Source: Kutzneria buriramensis
GTDB taxonomy: Bacteria > Actinomycetota > Actinomycetes > Mycobacteriales > Pseudonocardiaceae
Assembly (NCBI RefSeq): GCF_003387475.1
Contig: NZ_QUNO01000001.1
Span: 620,001-684,000 of the forward strand
Reading direction: 5' to 3'
DNA length: 64,000 nucleotides
A program made the position numbers and the translations under genes. Shown one piece after another: positions 44,839 to 54,339 of this stretch (its first letter is position 1; each line of letters begins with the position of its first letter). Below the pieces are notes generated by a model. It searched no databases. It was not told the origin of the DNA and worked only from the letters and a program-made list of their open reading frames with translations.

Positions 44839-45726
44839 GTGGCGATCTTCCTCACCGCGGACAGCAAGGTCATCGTCCAGGGCATGACCGGCTCCGAGGG
44901 CATGAAGCACACCAAGCGCATGCTCGCCTCGGGCACCAACATCGTCGGCGGCGTGAACCCGCGCAAGGCCGGCGAGAAGGTCGACTTCGACGGCCAGGTC
45001 GTGCCGGTGTTCGGCACGGTCGCGGAGGCCATCGAGGCCACCGGCGCCGACGTCACCGTCGTGTTCGTGCCGCCGGCCTTCACCAAGGCGGCCGTGATCG
45101 AGGCCATCGACTCGGGCATCGGCCTGGCCGTGGTGATCACCGAGGGCATCCCGGTGCACGACACCGCCGCGTTCTGGGCGCACGCCGTGGCCACCGGCAA
45201 CAAGACCCGGATCATCGGCCCGAACTGCCCCGGCATCATCAGCCCCGGCAAGTCCAACGCCGGCATCATCCCGGCCGACATCGCCGGCCCGGGCAAGATC
45301 GGCCTGGTCTCCAAGTCCGGCACGCTGACGTACCAGATGATGTACGAGCTGCGGGAGTTCGGCTTCTCCAGCGCCATCGGCATCGGCGGCGACCCGGTCA
45401 TCGGCACCACCCACATCGACGCGCTCGAGGCGTTCCAGAACGACCCCGAGACCGCCGCGATCGTGATGATCGGCGAGATCGGCGGCGACGCCGAGGAGCG
45501 GGCCGCGGCCTACATCAAGGCCAACGTCACCAAGCCGGTCGTCGGCTACGTCGCCGGCTTCACCGCGCCCGAGGGCAAGACCATGGGCCACGCGGGCGCG
45601 ATCGTGTCCGGCTCCGCCGGCACCGCGGCCGCCAAGAAGGAGGCCCTGGAGGCCGCGGGCGTCAAGGTCGGCAAGACGCCGAGCGAGACCGCCCAGCTCA
45701 TGCGGGAGATCATCGCCGCGCTCTGA
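44839..45726 (+). CDS. sucD: succinyl-CoA synthetase alpha subunit
   Basis: A 295-residue CoA-binding subunit with the phospho-histidine in GHAGAIVSG and the N-terminal CoA site [10 protein letters not shown]. Features [15 protein letters not shown] and [16 protein letters not shown] are typical. GTG at 44839, three bases after the sucC stop, so the two are co-translated. Orthologue of Rv0952. Confidence 0.98.
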   Translation: MAIFLTADSKVIVQGMTGSEGMKHTKRMLASGTNIVGGVNPRKAGEKVDFDGQVVPVFGTVAEAIEATGADVTVVFVPPAFTKAAVIEAIDSGIGLAVVITEGIPVHDTAAFWAHAVATGNKTRIIGPNCPGIISPGKSNAGIIPADIAGPGKIGLVSKSGTLTYQMMYELREFGFSSAIGIGGDPVIGTTHIDALEAFQNDPETAAIVMIGEIGGDAEERAAAYIKANVTKPVVGYVAGFTAPEGKTMGHAGAIVSGSAGTAAAKKEALEAAGVKVGKTPSETAQLMREIIAAL

Positions 45727-45887
45727 GTTTCTGTGGTGTGGTTGTGGGGCGGTCCGCTGCTGCGGGCCGCCCCACAGCTGTTTCTCAGCCGATCCGTCAG
45801 AACCCGTCGTGGTCGGAGTACGTCCTACCGAGTGAATCCGATAGCGTTTTCACCGACGCGCTGTCCAGACCAAGGGAGAGCACCCTC

Positions 45888-46652
45888 ATGACCTTCCCCA
45901 CCGGTGGTCCCGCACCGACCCCGGCCAAGCCGGCGGCGACCCAGGAGCTCGACAAGCTCCTGCACATGGCCGCCGCGGGGCTGTCGGTGCTCGTGCTCGT
46001 GGCCGGCTTCTTCTCGTTCAACCCGCTGGTGTCGACGTACTCCGGCGGCCTGGGCTGGATCCCCGCGCTGTACCTGCTGGCCGGCGGCCTGTCCGCGCAG
46101 GTCCTGCTGCCCAAGCCGGTCAAGCCCGGCATCCAGCCCGGCCTCGTCGCCGTCGCCGTCACGCTGGCGTTGCTGTTCACGGTGTTCACCACCTCGTCCA
46201 CGTCGTGGGGCGCGTGGCTGCTGCTGGTGCTCGGCGTGCTGACCGCCGCTGCCGCCGTCGGCGGCTACCTCGTCGAGACCGGCATCGTCACCGCGCCGGC
46301 GCCCAAGCCGTTCCAGCCGCCGCAGCCCGGCCAGTGGAGCCCGCAGACCGGCGGCTTCCCGCAGCCGCAGCCCGGCCAGCCCGGCGGCCCCTTCGCCGGC
46401 TTCGGTCAGCCCGGCCAGACCACCCAGGTCGTGCCGCAGCCGGGTCAGGGCCAGCAGGGGCAGCCGGGCCAGGGGCAGTTCGGCGCTCCCCAGCAGCCGC
46501 AGCAGCCGCCCGCGCCGCAGCCGACCCAGTTCATGTCCCACCCCGGCCAGTTCAGCGGCCCGGTCCAGCCGGGTCAGGGCCAGGGCGGCCAGCAGCAGGG
46601 CCAGCAGCCCGGCACCCCGCCCAGCGGCTTCACCGCCCCGCCCCAGAGCTGA
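45888..46652 (+). CDS. Rv0954-like membrane protein with Pro/Gln/Gly tail
   Basis: A 254-residue protein. A short cytoplasmic N terminus is followed by four membrane segments (about 25-140) and a ~110-residue low-complexity tail built from PGQ, PQQ and GQP repeats. Rv0954 of M. tuberculosis, with the same location after sucD, has the same layout and has been linked to the cell-division zone; the function here is by analogy. ATG at 45888 with AAGGGAGAG upstream. A hairpin terminator follows. Confidence 0.88.
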   Translation: MTFPTGGPAPTPAKPAATQELDKLLHMAAAGLSVLVLVAGFFSFNPLVSTYSGGLGWIPALYLLAGGLSAQVLLPKPVKPGIQPGLVAVAVTLALLFTVFTTSSTSWGAWLLLVLGVLTAAAAVGGYLVETGIVTAPAPKPFQPPQPGQWSPQTGGFPQPQPGQPGGPFAGFGQPGQTTQVVPQPGQGQQGQPGQGQFGAPQQPQQPPAPQPTQFMSHPGQFSGPVQPGQGQGGQQQGQQPGTPPSGFTAPPQS

Positions 46653-46663
46653 GTGCGTGTCAG

Positions 46664-46707
46664 GAAGGGCCCCATCCTCACGTTCAACGTCCAGGTTGGG
46701 GCCCTTC
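46664..46707. terminator. hairpin terminator
   Basis: GAAGGGCCCCA pairs with TGGGGCCCTTC (11 bp) around an inner ACGT-tca-ACGT, 12 bases after the Rv0954-like stop. Same style as the hairpins at 30579, 50729 and 53671. Confidence 0.75.
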
Positions 46708-46757
46708 ACTGCGTGGCGATCACTCTGACGACACGGCGTTGATGCGAGAGTGAGATC

Positions 46758-48278
46758 GTGCCGGTCATCCAGTCCACCGAACACCGGCCCGCCGCGCCGC
46801 CCGCGAGGCGTACGTCGCGGTCCCGCCCCGGCCGGGTGCGCGTGCTGGCGTACGCCGCGGTCGCGCCGATCGTCGGCGGTTACGCGGCGGTCGCGTCGCT
46901 GATCGCGGTGGTGGTCGCGACGGCGTCCAGCACCCAGCTGTCCGTGCCGGCGGTGCTGCTCGCGGCGATCCCGGGCTGGCTGGCGGCGCACCACGTGCCG
47001 CTGGGCCTCGGCGCGCATTCGCTCGCGGTGCTGCCGCTGCTGCCGACGGCGCTGCTGATGCTGATGGTCGCCCGTGCGGCCGGGCGAGGTGCGGCGCGGC
47101 TGCACCTGCACGAGCCGACGCAGGCTCGCCTGATCGTCTTCCCGATCGCGGGGGCGCACGCGGTCGTCGGCATGACGATCGCGCTGGTGCTGGGTAACAG
47201 CGGCCCCGTGACGGCCAGTCCGCCGGCGGCGTTCTTCGGCTGCGGCGCGCTGTCGGCGTTGGCGGCGACGGTCGGCGTGGCGCGACGCTGCTGCCTGCTG
47301 GACGCGGCGCTGTCGCGGGTGGACGCGGTGGTCGTCCGAGGCCTGCGCGCCGGCGTGATCGGCGTCGCGGCGATGGCCGCGGCCGGCGCGCTGGTGCTGG
47401 CGCTCGGCCTGGGCCTGCACTGGACGACGGCGACCGCGATGTTCGAGCAGAGCGGCGCCGACCCGGGCAGCCAGTTCGGCATGCTGCTGCTGACGATCGG
47501 ATACCTGCCCAACGCCATCGTCGCGGCGCTGGCTTTCGCCATGGGCCCCGGCTTCACCATGGGCGCCTTCTCGATCGCACCGCTGCACCTGACCGCCGCC
47601 AAGGTGCCGGCGGTGCCGCTGTTCGCCGCGCTGCCGACACACCAGAGCCGGCTGCTGCTCGGCCTGATGCTCGCGCCGCTCGCGGTGGGCGTGTTCCTGG
47701 GCTGGGCATGCCGACGGATCGCGCCGCGGCCGGCGGCCCGGCTCCGTGGCGTCCTGGTCGCGGCGGCGGTGGTCGGCGCGGTGGCGTTCCTGCTGGCGGC
47801 GCTGTCCGGTGGACGGCTCGGCGGCGCCGTCTACAGCCCCCTCACGGTGCCGGCGGGCCTGGTCGGGGCGGTCGCGCTGGGCTGGGTGCTGGTACCGGCC
47901 GGGTTGGTGGCCTGGCTGGCCGGTCCCAAGCCCTCGCCGAACCGACGTCCGGTGCCGACGGCCGAACCGGCGCCCGAGCCGGAACCGGAGCCCGAGGTCG
48001 AGGCCGTCGTGGCGGCCGAGCCCGCGGCCGAGGAACCGGAATCCGAGCCGGAGGAGCCCGAGGAACTCGACGACGAGTACGTCGAGGAAGAGGACGACGA
48101 GCTCGTCGAGGAAGAGAGCTACGAATACGACCCCGGCGAGTACGAGGACGAGGACGAGTACGACGAGGACGACATCGTCGCCGAGCTGGAGGCCGAGGCG
48201 GACGCGGAGCTCGCGGCCGAGGACGCCGAGGCCGACGGCGATGAGGATCACTCGCCGGGCGAGGCCGACGACAAGTAG
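46758..48278 (+). CDS. DUF6350/PerM-like polytopic membrane protein
   Basis: A 506-residue protein with about nine or ten membrane segments, followed by a ~115-residue cytoplasmic tail that is almost only Glu, Asp, Ala, Pro and Tyr (runs such as EEEDDELVEEE). It sits where M. tuberculosis has Rv0955 (PerM), reported to be needed for persistence and cell division, between the Rv0954-like gene and purN. GTG start. The long acidic tail is unusual and could be a protein-binding or phase-separating region. Confidence 0.85.
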   Translation: MPVIQSTEHRPAAPPARRTSRSRPGRVRVLAYAAVAPIVGGYAAVASLIAVVVATASSTQLSVPAVLLAAIPGWLAAHHVPLGLGAHSLAVLPLLPTALLMLMVARAAGRGAARLHLHEPTQARLIVFPIAGAHAVVGMTIALVLGNSGPVTASPPAAFFGCGALSALAATVGVARRCCLLDAALSRVDAVVVRGLRAGVIGVAAMAAAGALVLALGLGLHWTTATAMFEQSGADPGSQFGMLLLTIGYLPNAIVAALAFAMGPGFTMGAFSIAPLHLTAAKVPAVPLFAALPTHQSRLLLGLMLAPLAVGVFLGWACRRIAPRPAARLRGVLVAAAVVGAVAFLLAALSGGRLGGAVYSPLTVPAGLVGAVALGWVLVPAGLVAWLAGPKPSPNRRPVPTAEPAPEPEPEPEVEAVVAAEPAAEEPESEPEEPEELDDEYVEEEDDELVEEESYEYDPGEYEDEDEYDEDDIVAELEAEADAELAAEDAEADGDEDHSPGEADDK

Positions 48279-48349
48279 CCGGACCTGGGCGTGAGCCCCC
48301 GGAGCCGACCACTTACGCTGGCAGCGACCGTGACCCGGCTCGCCAGGAG

Positions 48350-48969
48350 TTGACCCTGAGCACTCTGCACCGCGCCCGCGTCGTCGTGTTCGTCTCCGGT
48401 TCCGGCACCCTGTTGCAGGCCCTGCTGGACGCCGCCGCGACCGACGACTACCCGGCGGACATCGTCGCCGTCGTCGCCGACCGGGACGGCATCGAAGGCC
48501 TGGCCCGCGCCGAGCGCGCCGGCGTGCCGACGCACGTCGTGAAGCTGCGCGACCACGCCGACCGGGCCGCCTGGGACAAGGCGCTGGCCGACCTGGTCGA
48601 CGGGCTGCGCCCGGACCTGATCGTGCTGGCCGGCTTCATGAAGCTGCTGGGCGCGGAGTTCATGGACCGGTTCGACGACCGGGTGATCAACTCGCACCCG
48701 GCGCTGTCGCCGGCCTTCCCCGGCGCGCACGCGGTGCGCGACGCGCTGGCCTACGGCGTGCGGGTCACCGGCTGCACCGTGTTCCTGGTGGACCGGGGTG
48801 TGGACACCGGGCCGATCCTGGTCCAGGAGGCCGTGCCGGTCGACGTCGGCGACGACGAGGCCGCGCTGCACGAACGCATCAAAAAGGTGGAGCGGCGACT
48901 GCTGGTCGACGTGGTCGCCCGACTGGCCCGCGAGGGCTGGACCCTTCACGGACGAAAGGTGAGCATCCC

Positions 48970-48973
<4 letters not shown>
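48350..48973 (+). CDS. purN: phosphoribosylglycinamide formyltransferase
   Basis: A 207-residue GAR transformylase using 10-formyl-THF in purine synthesis. [16 protein letters not shown] is the ribose-phosphate loop, [16 protein letters not shown] holds the catalytic His, and [17 protein letters not shown] carries the catalytic Asp. The start is uncertain: a TTG at 48350 overlaps the AGGAG motif, and no better start is visible. The stop overlaps purH by GTGA. Orthologue of Rv0956. Confidence 0.95.
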
Positions 48974-50544
<1,571 letters not shown>

Positions 50545-50548
50545 ATCT

Positions 50549-50705
50549 TTGCCGCGCGTTCCGCGCGGGGCTCGGCCCCTTCGGGGGCCGATGCCTCGCC
50601 CTGGCCGGATTTCGATCGGCCGCGTCGGCTTCCGCGTGGGTGCGTCGGGTGGCGGCCGATCGAAATCCGGCGTGCGGGCGAAGCATCGGCGGGGCCTCGC
50701 GACCC
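50549..50705 (-). repeat. gene-end palindromic repeat, copy 5 (minus orientation)
   Basis: Nested palindrome five bases after the purH stop. Inner arms GGATTTCGATCGGCCG / CGGCCGATCGAAATCC, outer arms GCCGATGCCTCGCCC / GGGCGAAGCATCGGC. When reverse complemented, its loop aligns with copy 2 (CCACCCGACGCACCCACG against CCACCCGGCGCACCCACC), showing that the family has a direction. Confidence 0.85.
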
Positions 50706-50728
50706 CCTGTGCCAGCGGTCCGGTGCTT

Positions 50729-50773
50729 TGAAGGGGCCTTTCCTGACGTTCGACGTCGGGAAAGGTCCCTTCA
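50729..50773. terminator. hairpin terminator after purH
   Basis: TGAAGGGGCCTTTCC pairs with GGGAAAGGTCCCTTCA around ACGT-tcg-ACGT. It lies between convergent purH and the Cys-rich small gene, so it can serve both strands. Confidence 0.75.
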
Positions 50774-50789
50774 CTGCATCAGGTATCGG

Positions 50790-50984
50790 TTACTGCATTT
50801 CCCGCAGCTCCAACACGAACTCGGCCGCGCAGGCGGCCGTGCAGGGCCACTGCTGGCCGCAGACGGCGCAGTTGGTGTCGGTGCACTGGTGCGTCGTGAG
50901 CACTTCCGCCGCGTGGCGCCGGTAGCGCGCCAATGAGTCGTTCCAGGTGTCCCTCGGAGTCATCGGTGTGGGCTCCATTGCCAT
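50790..50984 (-). CDS. small Cys-rich protein, 64 aa
   Basis: A 64-residue soluble protein whose second half contains five Cys: HQCTDTNCAVCGQQWPCTAAC, shown in part as C-x4-C-x2-C-x5-C-x3-C. The spacing could hold a zinc or Fe-S cluster, but it is not a WhiB pattern. The ATG at 50984 has GGGAGG seven bases upstream. It is divergent from the imuA' gene across the SOS box region, so it might share regulation. Function unknown. Confidence 0.65.
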   Translation of the reverse strand: MAMEPTPMTPRDTWNDSLARYRRHAAEVLTTHQCTDTNCAVCGQQWPCTAACAAEFVLELREMQ

Positions 50985-51117
50985 CACGACCTCCCCACTC
51001 GGTGGTGCTGATCCCAGTGTGCTCCCGATCACTCGCGGGTGTCTGGATGATCACCCCATAGGCGTGTCCTCGCGGCTTGACGGCCCCGCCGCGGTGGTGT
51101 TGACTTAGCCCATCGGT

Positions 51118-51133
51118 TCGAACGTGAGTTCGA
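51118..51133. promoter_or_regulatory. LexA (SOS) box upstream of imuA'-imuB
   Basis: TCGAAC-GTGA-GTTCGA, a perfect match to the actinobacterial LexA consensus, 13 bases after a TTGACT -35 box (51100-51105). It predicts DNA-damage induction of imuA'-imuB. Confidence 0.93.
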
Positions 51134-51251
51134 ACCGGGAGGTGGTCGGGATATCGGGGTCCGGCCAGCTCCGAGACCGCCGTCTTCCCCACGGCGGGCC
51201 GTGAGTGCAGGGGTGCGCACGCGGCCGTGGCAGTGGGTGAGGAGGTGGCTG

Positions 51252-51917
51252 GTGTCCGGATCGGCAACGGCGTCGTTGGCCGCGCTCAACGGGGTGAGCG
51301 CAGCCAACGAGCTGGTCCAGGCACCACTGGGAAAGGCGCTGCCGGTCCTGGACGGACTGGCCGGCCTGTTGCCGTGGGGCGGCCTGCGGCGCGGGAGCAC
51401 CGTGGTGGTGCGCGGGTCCACCACGCTGTTGCTCGCGCTGCTGGCCGCCGCCACGAACGAGGGTTCCTGGGCGGCCGTGGTGGGCATGCCCGATCTCGGC
51501 CTGCTGGCCGCGCACGAGCTGGGTGTGGTGGTGCACCGGCTGGCGCTGGTGCCCAGGCCCGGCTCCGAACTCGTCGCGGTGACCGCGGCTCTGCTGGACG
51601 GCCTCGACCTGGTGGCGGTGGCCAAGCAGCCGCCGGCGGCCGAGGCGCGCCGGCTGTCGGCACGGGCCCGCAACCGCGGCTCGGTGCTCATCCCCGTCGG
51701 CGGCTGGCCCGGCGCGGATCTCGAACTCGACGGCAGCGGCGGCGGCTGGACGGGCCTGTCGAACGGCCACGGCCGGCTCCGTGAGCGGGAACTGGTCGTG
51801 CGGTCGCGGGGGCGCGGCGCGGCGGCCCGCGGCAGCCAGGTGCGGCTGACCCTGCCCGGCGGCCGGGCGATCGACCTGCCGACGGACAAGCCGAGGCTGC
51901 GGCAGGTGGTCCCGTGA
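51252..51917 (+). CDS. imuA': ImuA'-like protein
   Basis: A 221-residue RecA-like protein of the actinobacterial mutasome. LAGLLPWGGLRRGSTVVVRG is the degenerate P-loop region: the strict GxxxxGK[ST] lysine is absent. The C terminus is Arg-rich. In mycobacteria ImuA' works with ImuB and the polymerase DnaE2 in error-prone repair. The GTG at 51252 is chosen because AGGAGG lies six bases upstream; a GTG at 51201 is less supported. It lies behind a LexA box and overlaps imuB by GTGA. Confidence 0.85.
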   Translation: MSGSATASLAALNGVSAANELVQAPLGKALPVLDGLAGLLPWGGLRRGSTVVVRGSTTLLLALLAAATNEGSWAAVVGMPDLGLLAAHELGVVVHRLALVPRPGSELVAVTAALLDGLDLVAVAKQPPAAEARRLSARARNRGSVLIPVGGWPGADLELDGSGGGWTGLSNGHGRLRERELVVRSRGRGAAARGSQVRLTLPGGRAIDLPTDKPRLRQVVP

Positions 51918-53488
51918 CGGCCGTGCGCACGCTCGTGGTCTGGTGCCCGGACTGGCCGGTGCTGGCCGCGACCAAGGCCGCCGGCCTGGCCCCGGACGTG
52001 CCGGCGGCGGTGCTGGCCAACAACCGGGTCGTCGCCAGCTCGGCGCTGGCCCGGGCGGAGGGCATCCGGCGCGGCGACCGCAAGCGCGGCGCCCAGAGTC
52101 GCTGCCCGGACCTGGCCGTGTTCGAGGAGGACCCGGCGCGCGACGCCCGGATGTTCGAGCCGGTCGCGGCGGCCGTGGAGCGGCTGGCGACCGGCATCGA
52201 GGTGGTGCGTCCCGGCATCGTGGCCCTGCCGGTGCGCGGTCCGGCCCGCTATTACGGCTCCGAGGAGGCAGTCGCCGAGCGGCTGATCGACCAGGTGGCG
52301 ACCGAGTGCGACCTGGAGTGCCAGATCGGCGTGGCGGACGGGCTGTTCGCGGCGACGCTGGCGGCCCGGCGCGGGCTGGTGGTGCCGGTCAGTGGCAGCG
52401 CGGCGTTCCTGGCGCCGCTGACCGTCGCCGAGCTGAGTCCGCCCGGCGGCCCGGATCGGGCCGACTTCGTCGACCTGCTGCGCCGCCTGGGCCTGCGCAC
52501 GCTCGGCGCGTACGCGGCGCTGAGCGAGCGGGACGTGGCCTCGCGGTTCGGCGCGGACGCGGTCGCCACCCACCGGCTGGCCCGCGGTCTGGAGGAACGG
52601 CCGCCGGCCAGGAGACGAACGCCGCCGGACCTGTCGGTAACGCATTCGCCCGATCCACCGCTAGACCGCGTGGACGCAGCTGCGTTCGCGGGCCGCGCGC
52701 TCGCCGAGCAGCTGCACGAGAAACTCGCAGCTCGGGGGCTGGCCTGCACCAGGCTCGGCGTCCACGCGAGCACGGACAACGGTGAGGAGCTGGGCAGGGT
52801 GTGGCGTTGCGCCGAGCCGCTCACGCCTGCCGGCATCGCGGATCGGGTGCGCTGGCAGCTGGACGGCTGGCTGCGCGCCGCGCCCGGGACCCGGCCCAGC
52901 GCCGGCATCACCCGGCTGTGGCTGGAGCCCGTCGAGGTGGTGGACGCCACCGCGTTGCAGCTGGGGCTGTGGCACGGGGGCAGTGAGGATCCGGGAACCG
53001 GGGCGGAACGCGCCAGCCGGGCCCTGGTCAGGGTGCAGGGGCTGCTCGGGCCCGATGGCGTCGTCACCGGCGTGCTCGGTGGCGGACGCGGGCCATCGGA
53101 CCGGGTCCGGCTGGTGCCGTGGGGCGAGGAACGCCTGCCCGGCGCCGATCCGGATGCACCGTGGCCGGGCCGGCTGCCCGCGCCGTCCCCGGCGACCGTG
53201 CCGGCCGTACCGGTGGCCGCCGAGGTGCTCGACGCCTCGGCGGCCCCGGTCGGCGTCAGTGGGCGGCAGCGGCTCACCGGCGTGCCGGCGGCCGTGTCGG
53301 TGGCCGGCGGCGCGCCGCGGCCCGTGCTGGCGTGGGCCGGGCCGTGGGCGGCCGCGGAGACGTGGTGGGAGCCGGCCGGCGCGCGTCGCCGGGCCCGGCT
53401 CCAGGTTCTGCTGGATGGAGTCGAACAGACCGCCCTGCTGCTGGTCCGCGAGGACCGGGCGTGGGCGGTGGAAGGGGTGTACGACTAG
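51914..53488 (+). CDS. imuB: ImuB, inactive Y-family polymerase-like mutasome hub
   Basis: A 524-residue protein resembling Y-family polymerases (LVVWCPDWPVLAATKAAGL at the start, FVDLLRRLGLRTLGAYAAL in the HhH region) but lacking the catalytic carboxylates, as in all ImuB proteins. Residues 349-353, QLGLW, match the beta-clamp motif of mycobacterial ImuB (QLPLW), so it probably carries DnaE2 to the clamp. The C terminus (ETWWEPAGARR) resembles the region that contacts partners. GTG start in a GTGA overlap with imuA'. It is followed at zero distance by a 56-aa reading frame. Confidence 0.93.
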   Translation: MTAVRTLVVWCPDWPVLAATKAAGLAPDVPAAVLANNRVVASSALARAEGIRRGDRKRGAQSRCPDLAVFEEDPARDARMFEPVAAAVERLATGIEVVRPGIVALPVRGPARYYGSEEAVAERLIDQVATECDLECQIGVADGLFAATLAARRGLVVPVSGSAAFLAPLTVAELSPPGGPDRADFVDLLRRLGLRTLGAYAALSERDVASRFGADAVATHRLARGLEERPPARRRTPPDLSVTHSPDPPLDRVDAAAFAGRALAEQLHEKLAARGLACTRLGVHASTDNGEELGRVWRCAEPLTPAGIADRVRWQLDGWLRAAPGTRPSAGITRLWLEPVEVVDATALQLGLWHGGSEDPGTGAERASRALVRVQGLLGPDGVVTGVLGGGRGPSDRVRLVPWGEERLPGADPDAPWPGRLPAPSPATVPAVPVAAEVLDASAAPVGVSGRQRLTGVPAAVSVAGGAPRPVLAWAGPWAAAETWWEPAGARRRARLQVLLDGVEQTALLLVREDRAWAVEGVYD

Positions 53489-53659
53489 ATGAGCGACGAC
53501 CAGTGGGAGACGACGGCCTGGGAGTCCCGGCGGGACCCGTGGTTCAGCGAGCCGGTGGAGTGGCCGACCCGGCAGCCCGCGCTGCCGGCGTGGTCGGCCC
53601 GCGACTTCGAGCAGCAGCTCCTGATCCCCCTGCCCCGCCGCTCCACCGAGTGGCTCTGA
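53489..53659 (+). CDS. 56-aa Trp-rich protein encoded directly after imuB
   Basis: An ATG immediately follows the imuB TAG and opens a 56-codon frame ending TGA at 53659. The product has six Trp (MSDDQWETTAWESRRDPWFS, EPVEWPTRQPALPAW) and ends EQQLLIPLPRRSTEWL. It is probably translated by coupling from imuB and therefore SOS-induced. The QQLLIPLP segment only loosely resembles a beta-clamp motif (QL-x-L-F). I know of no named family; it was short enough to be missed by usual gene calls. The frame uses high-GC third positions like its neighbours, which supports real coding. Confidence 0.65.
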   Translation: MSDDQWETTAWESRRDPWFSEPVEWPTRQPALPAWSARDFEQQLLIPLPRRSTEWL

Positions 53660-53670
53660 ACCCTCACGTG

Positions 53671-53727
53671 ATGCAGGGAAGGACGCCTTACCCGCACTCA
53701 ATGCGGGTAAGGCGTCCTTCCCTGCAT
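53671..53727. terminator. perfect 26-bp hairpin, bidirectional terminator
   Basis: Positions 53671-53696 and 53702-53727 are perfectly complementary over 26 bases (ends ATGCAGGGAAGG / CCTTCCCTGCAT) around a five-base loop. It lies between the convergent imuB unit and the HD gene (stop at 53736) and could terminate both. Confidence 0.85.
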
Positions 53728-53735
53728 GAGGGCCG

Positions 53736-54302
53736 TCAGATCGGATAGGCGGATTGGAAGGCCAGGCGGTGGTCGGCGGTGGCGGCGATGCGGGTGAGCT
53801 CGTCGTCCAGGTCGAGGAAGGCCTGCCAGGGCTCGCCGGCGAGACGGGCGATGACCAGTTGCTCGAGGTCGGGGACGCGCTTGGCCTTCCAGATCTTGTC
53901 GGCGAGGCTGACCACCAGCTCCTCGGCGGTGATGCCGGGCTCGGTCCACGAGGCGTGGCTGGCGGCGAAGCGAGCCAGCTCCGGCGGGACGCCGTGGGCG
54001 AGCAGGAGATCCCGCCCGGCGGGCTCGTGTCGGTGGCCGGGGCCGGAGAGCTCCTCGACATGAACGATCTTGCCGATGTCGTGGGTGGCCGCCCCGAACA
54101 GAACGGCGTCGGTGTCGAGCGTGAGCCGGTCGGCGAACCACTCGGTCAGCTGCGCGGCGACGTCGTGCACGGCGCGCAGATGGGCGGCCAGTCGCGGCGG
54201 GGCCGAGAGCCGGGCCAGCAGTTCTGAGGCGGCGGCGGGCAGCGGGCGGAGATCGGACTCGGTCAGGGCACGGCGCAACACATCGGACGGCACCCCGTCC
54301 AC
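53736..54302 (-). CDS. HD-domain phosphohydrolase
   Basis: A 188-residue HD-superfamily protein. The metal ligands are in AVHDVAAQL (H), GAATHDIGKIVH (HD) and a later Asp in SLADKIWKAKR. The family includes nucleotide and phosphate hydrolases; the short length and lone domain resemble small actinobacterial HD proteins of unknown substrate. ATG at 54302. It is convergent with the imuB unit, next to an S15 peptidase. Confidence 0.85.
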   Translation of the reverse strand: MDGVPSDVLRRALTESDLRPLPAAASELLARLSAPPRLAAHLRAVHDVAAQLTEWFADRLTLDTDAVLFGAATHDIGKIVHVEELSGPGHRHEPAGRDLLLAHGVPPELARFAASHASWTEPGITAEELVVSLADKIWKAKRVPDLEQLVIARLAGEPWQAFLDLDDELTRIAATADHRLAFQSAYPI

Positions 54303-54339
54303 GATAACCGTCCTTTGTGCTCGTTAGGCCGGACTTGAG

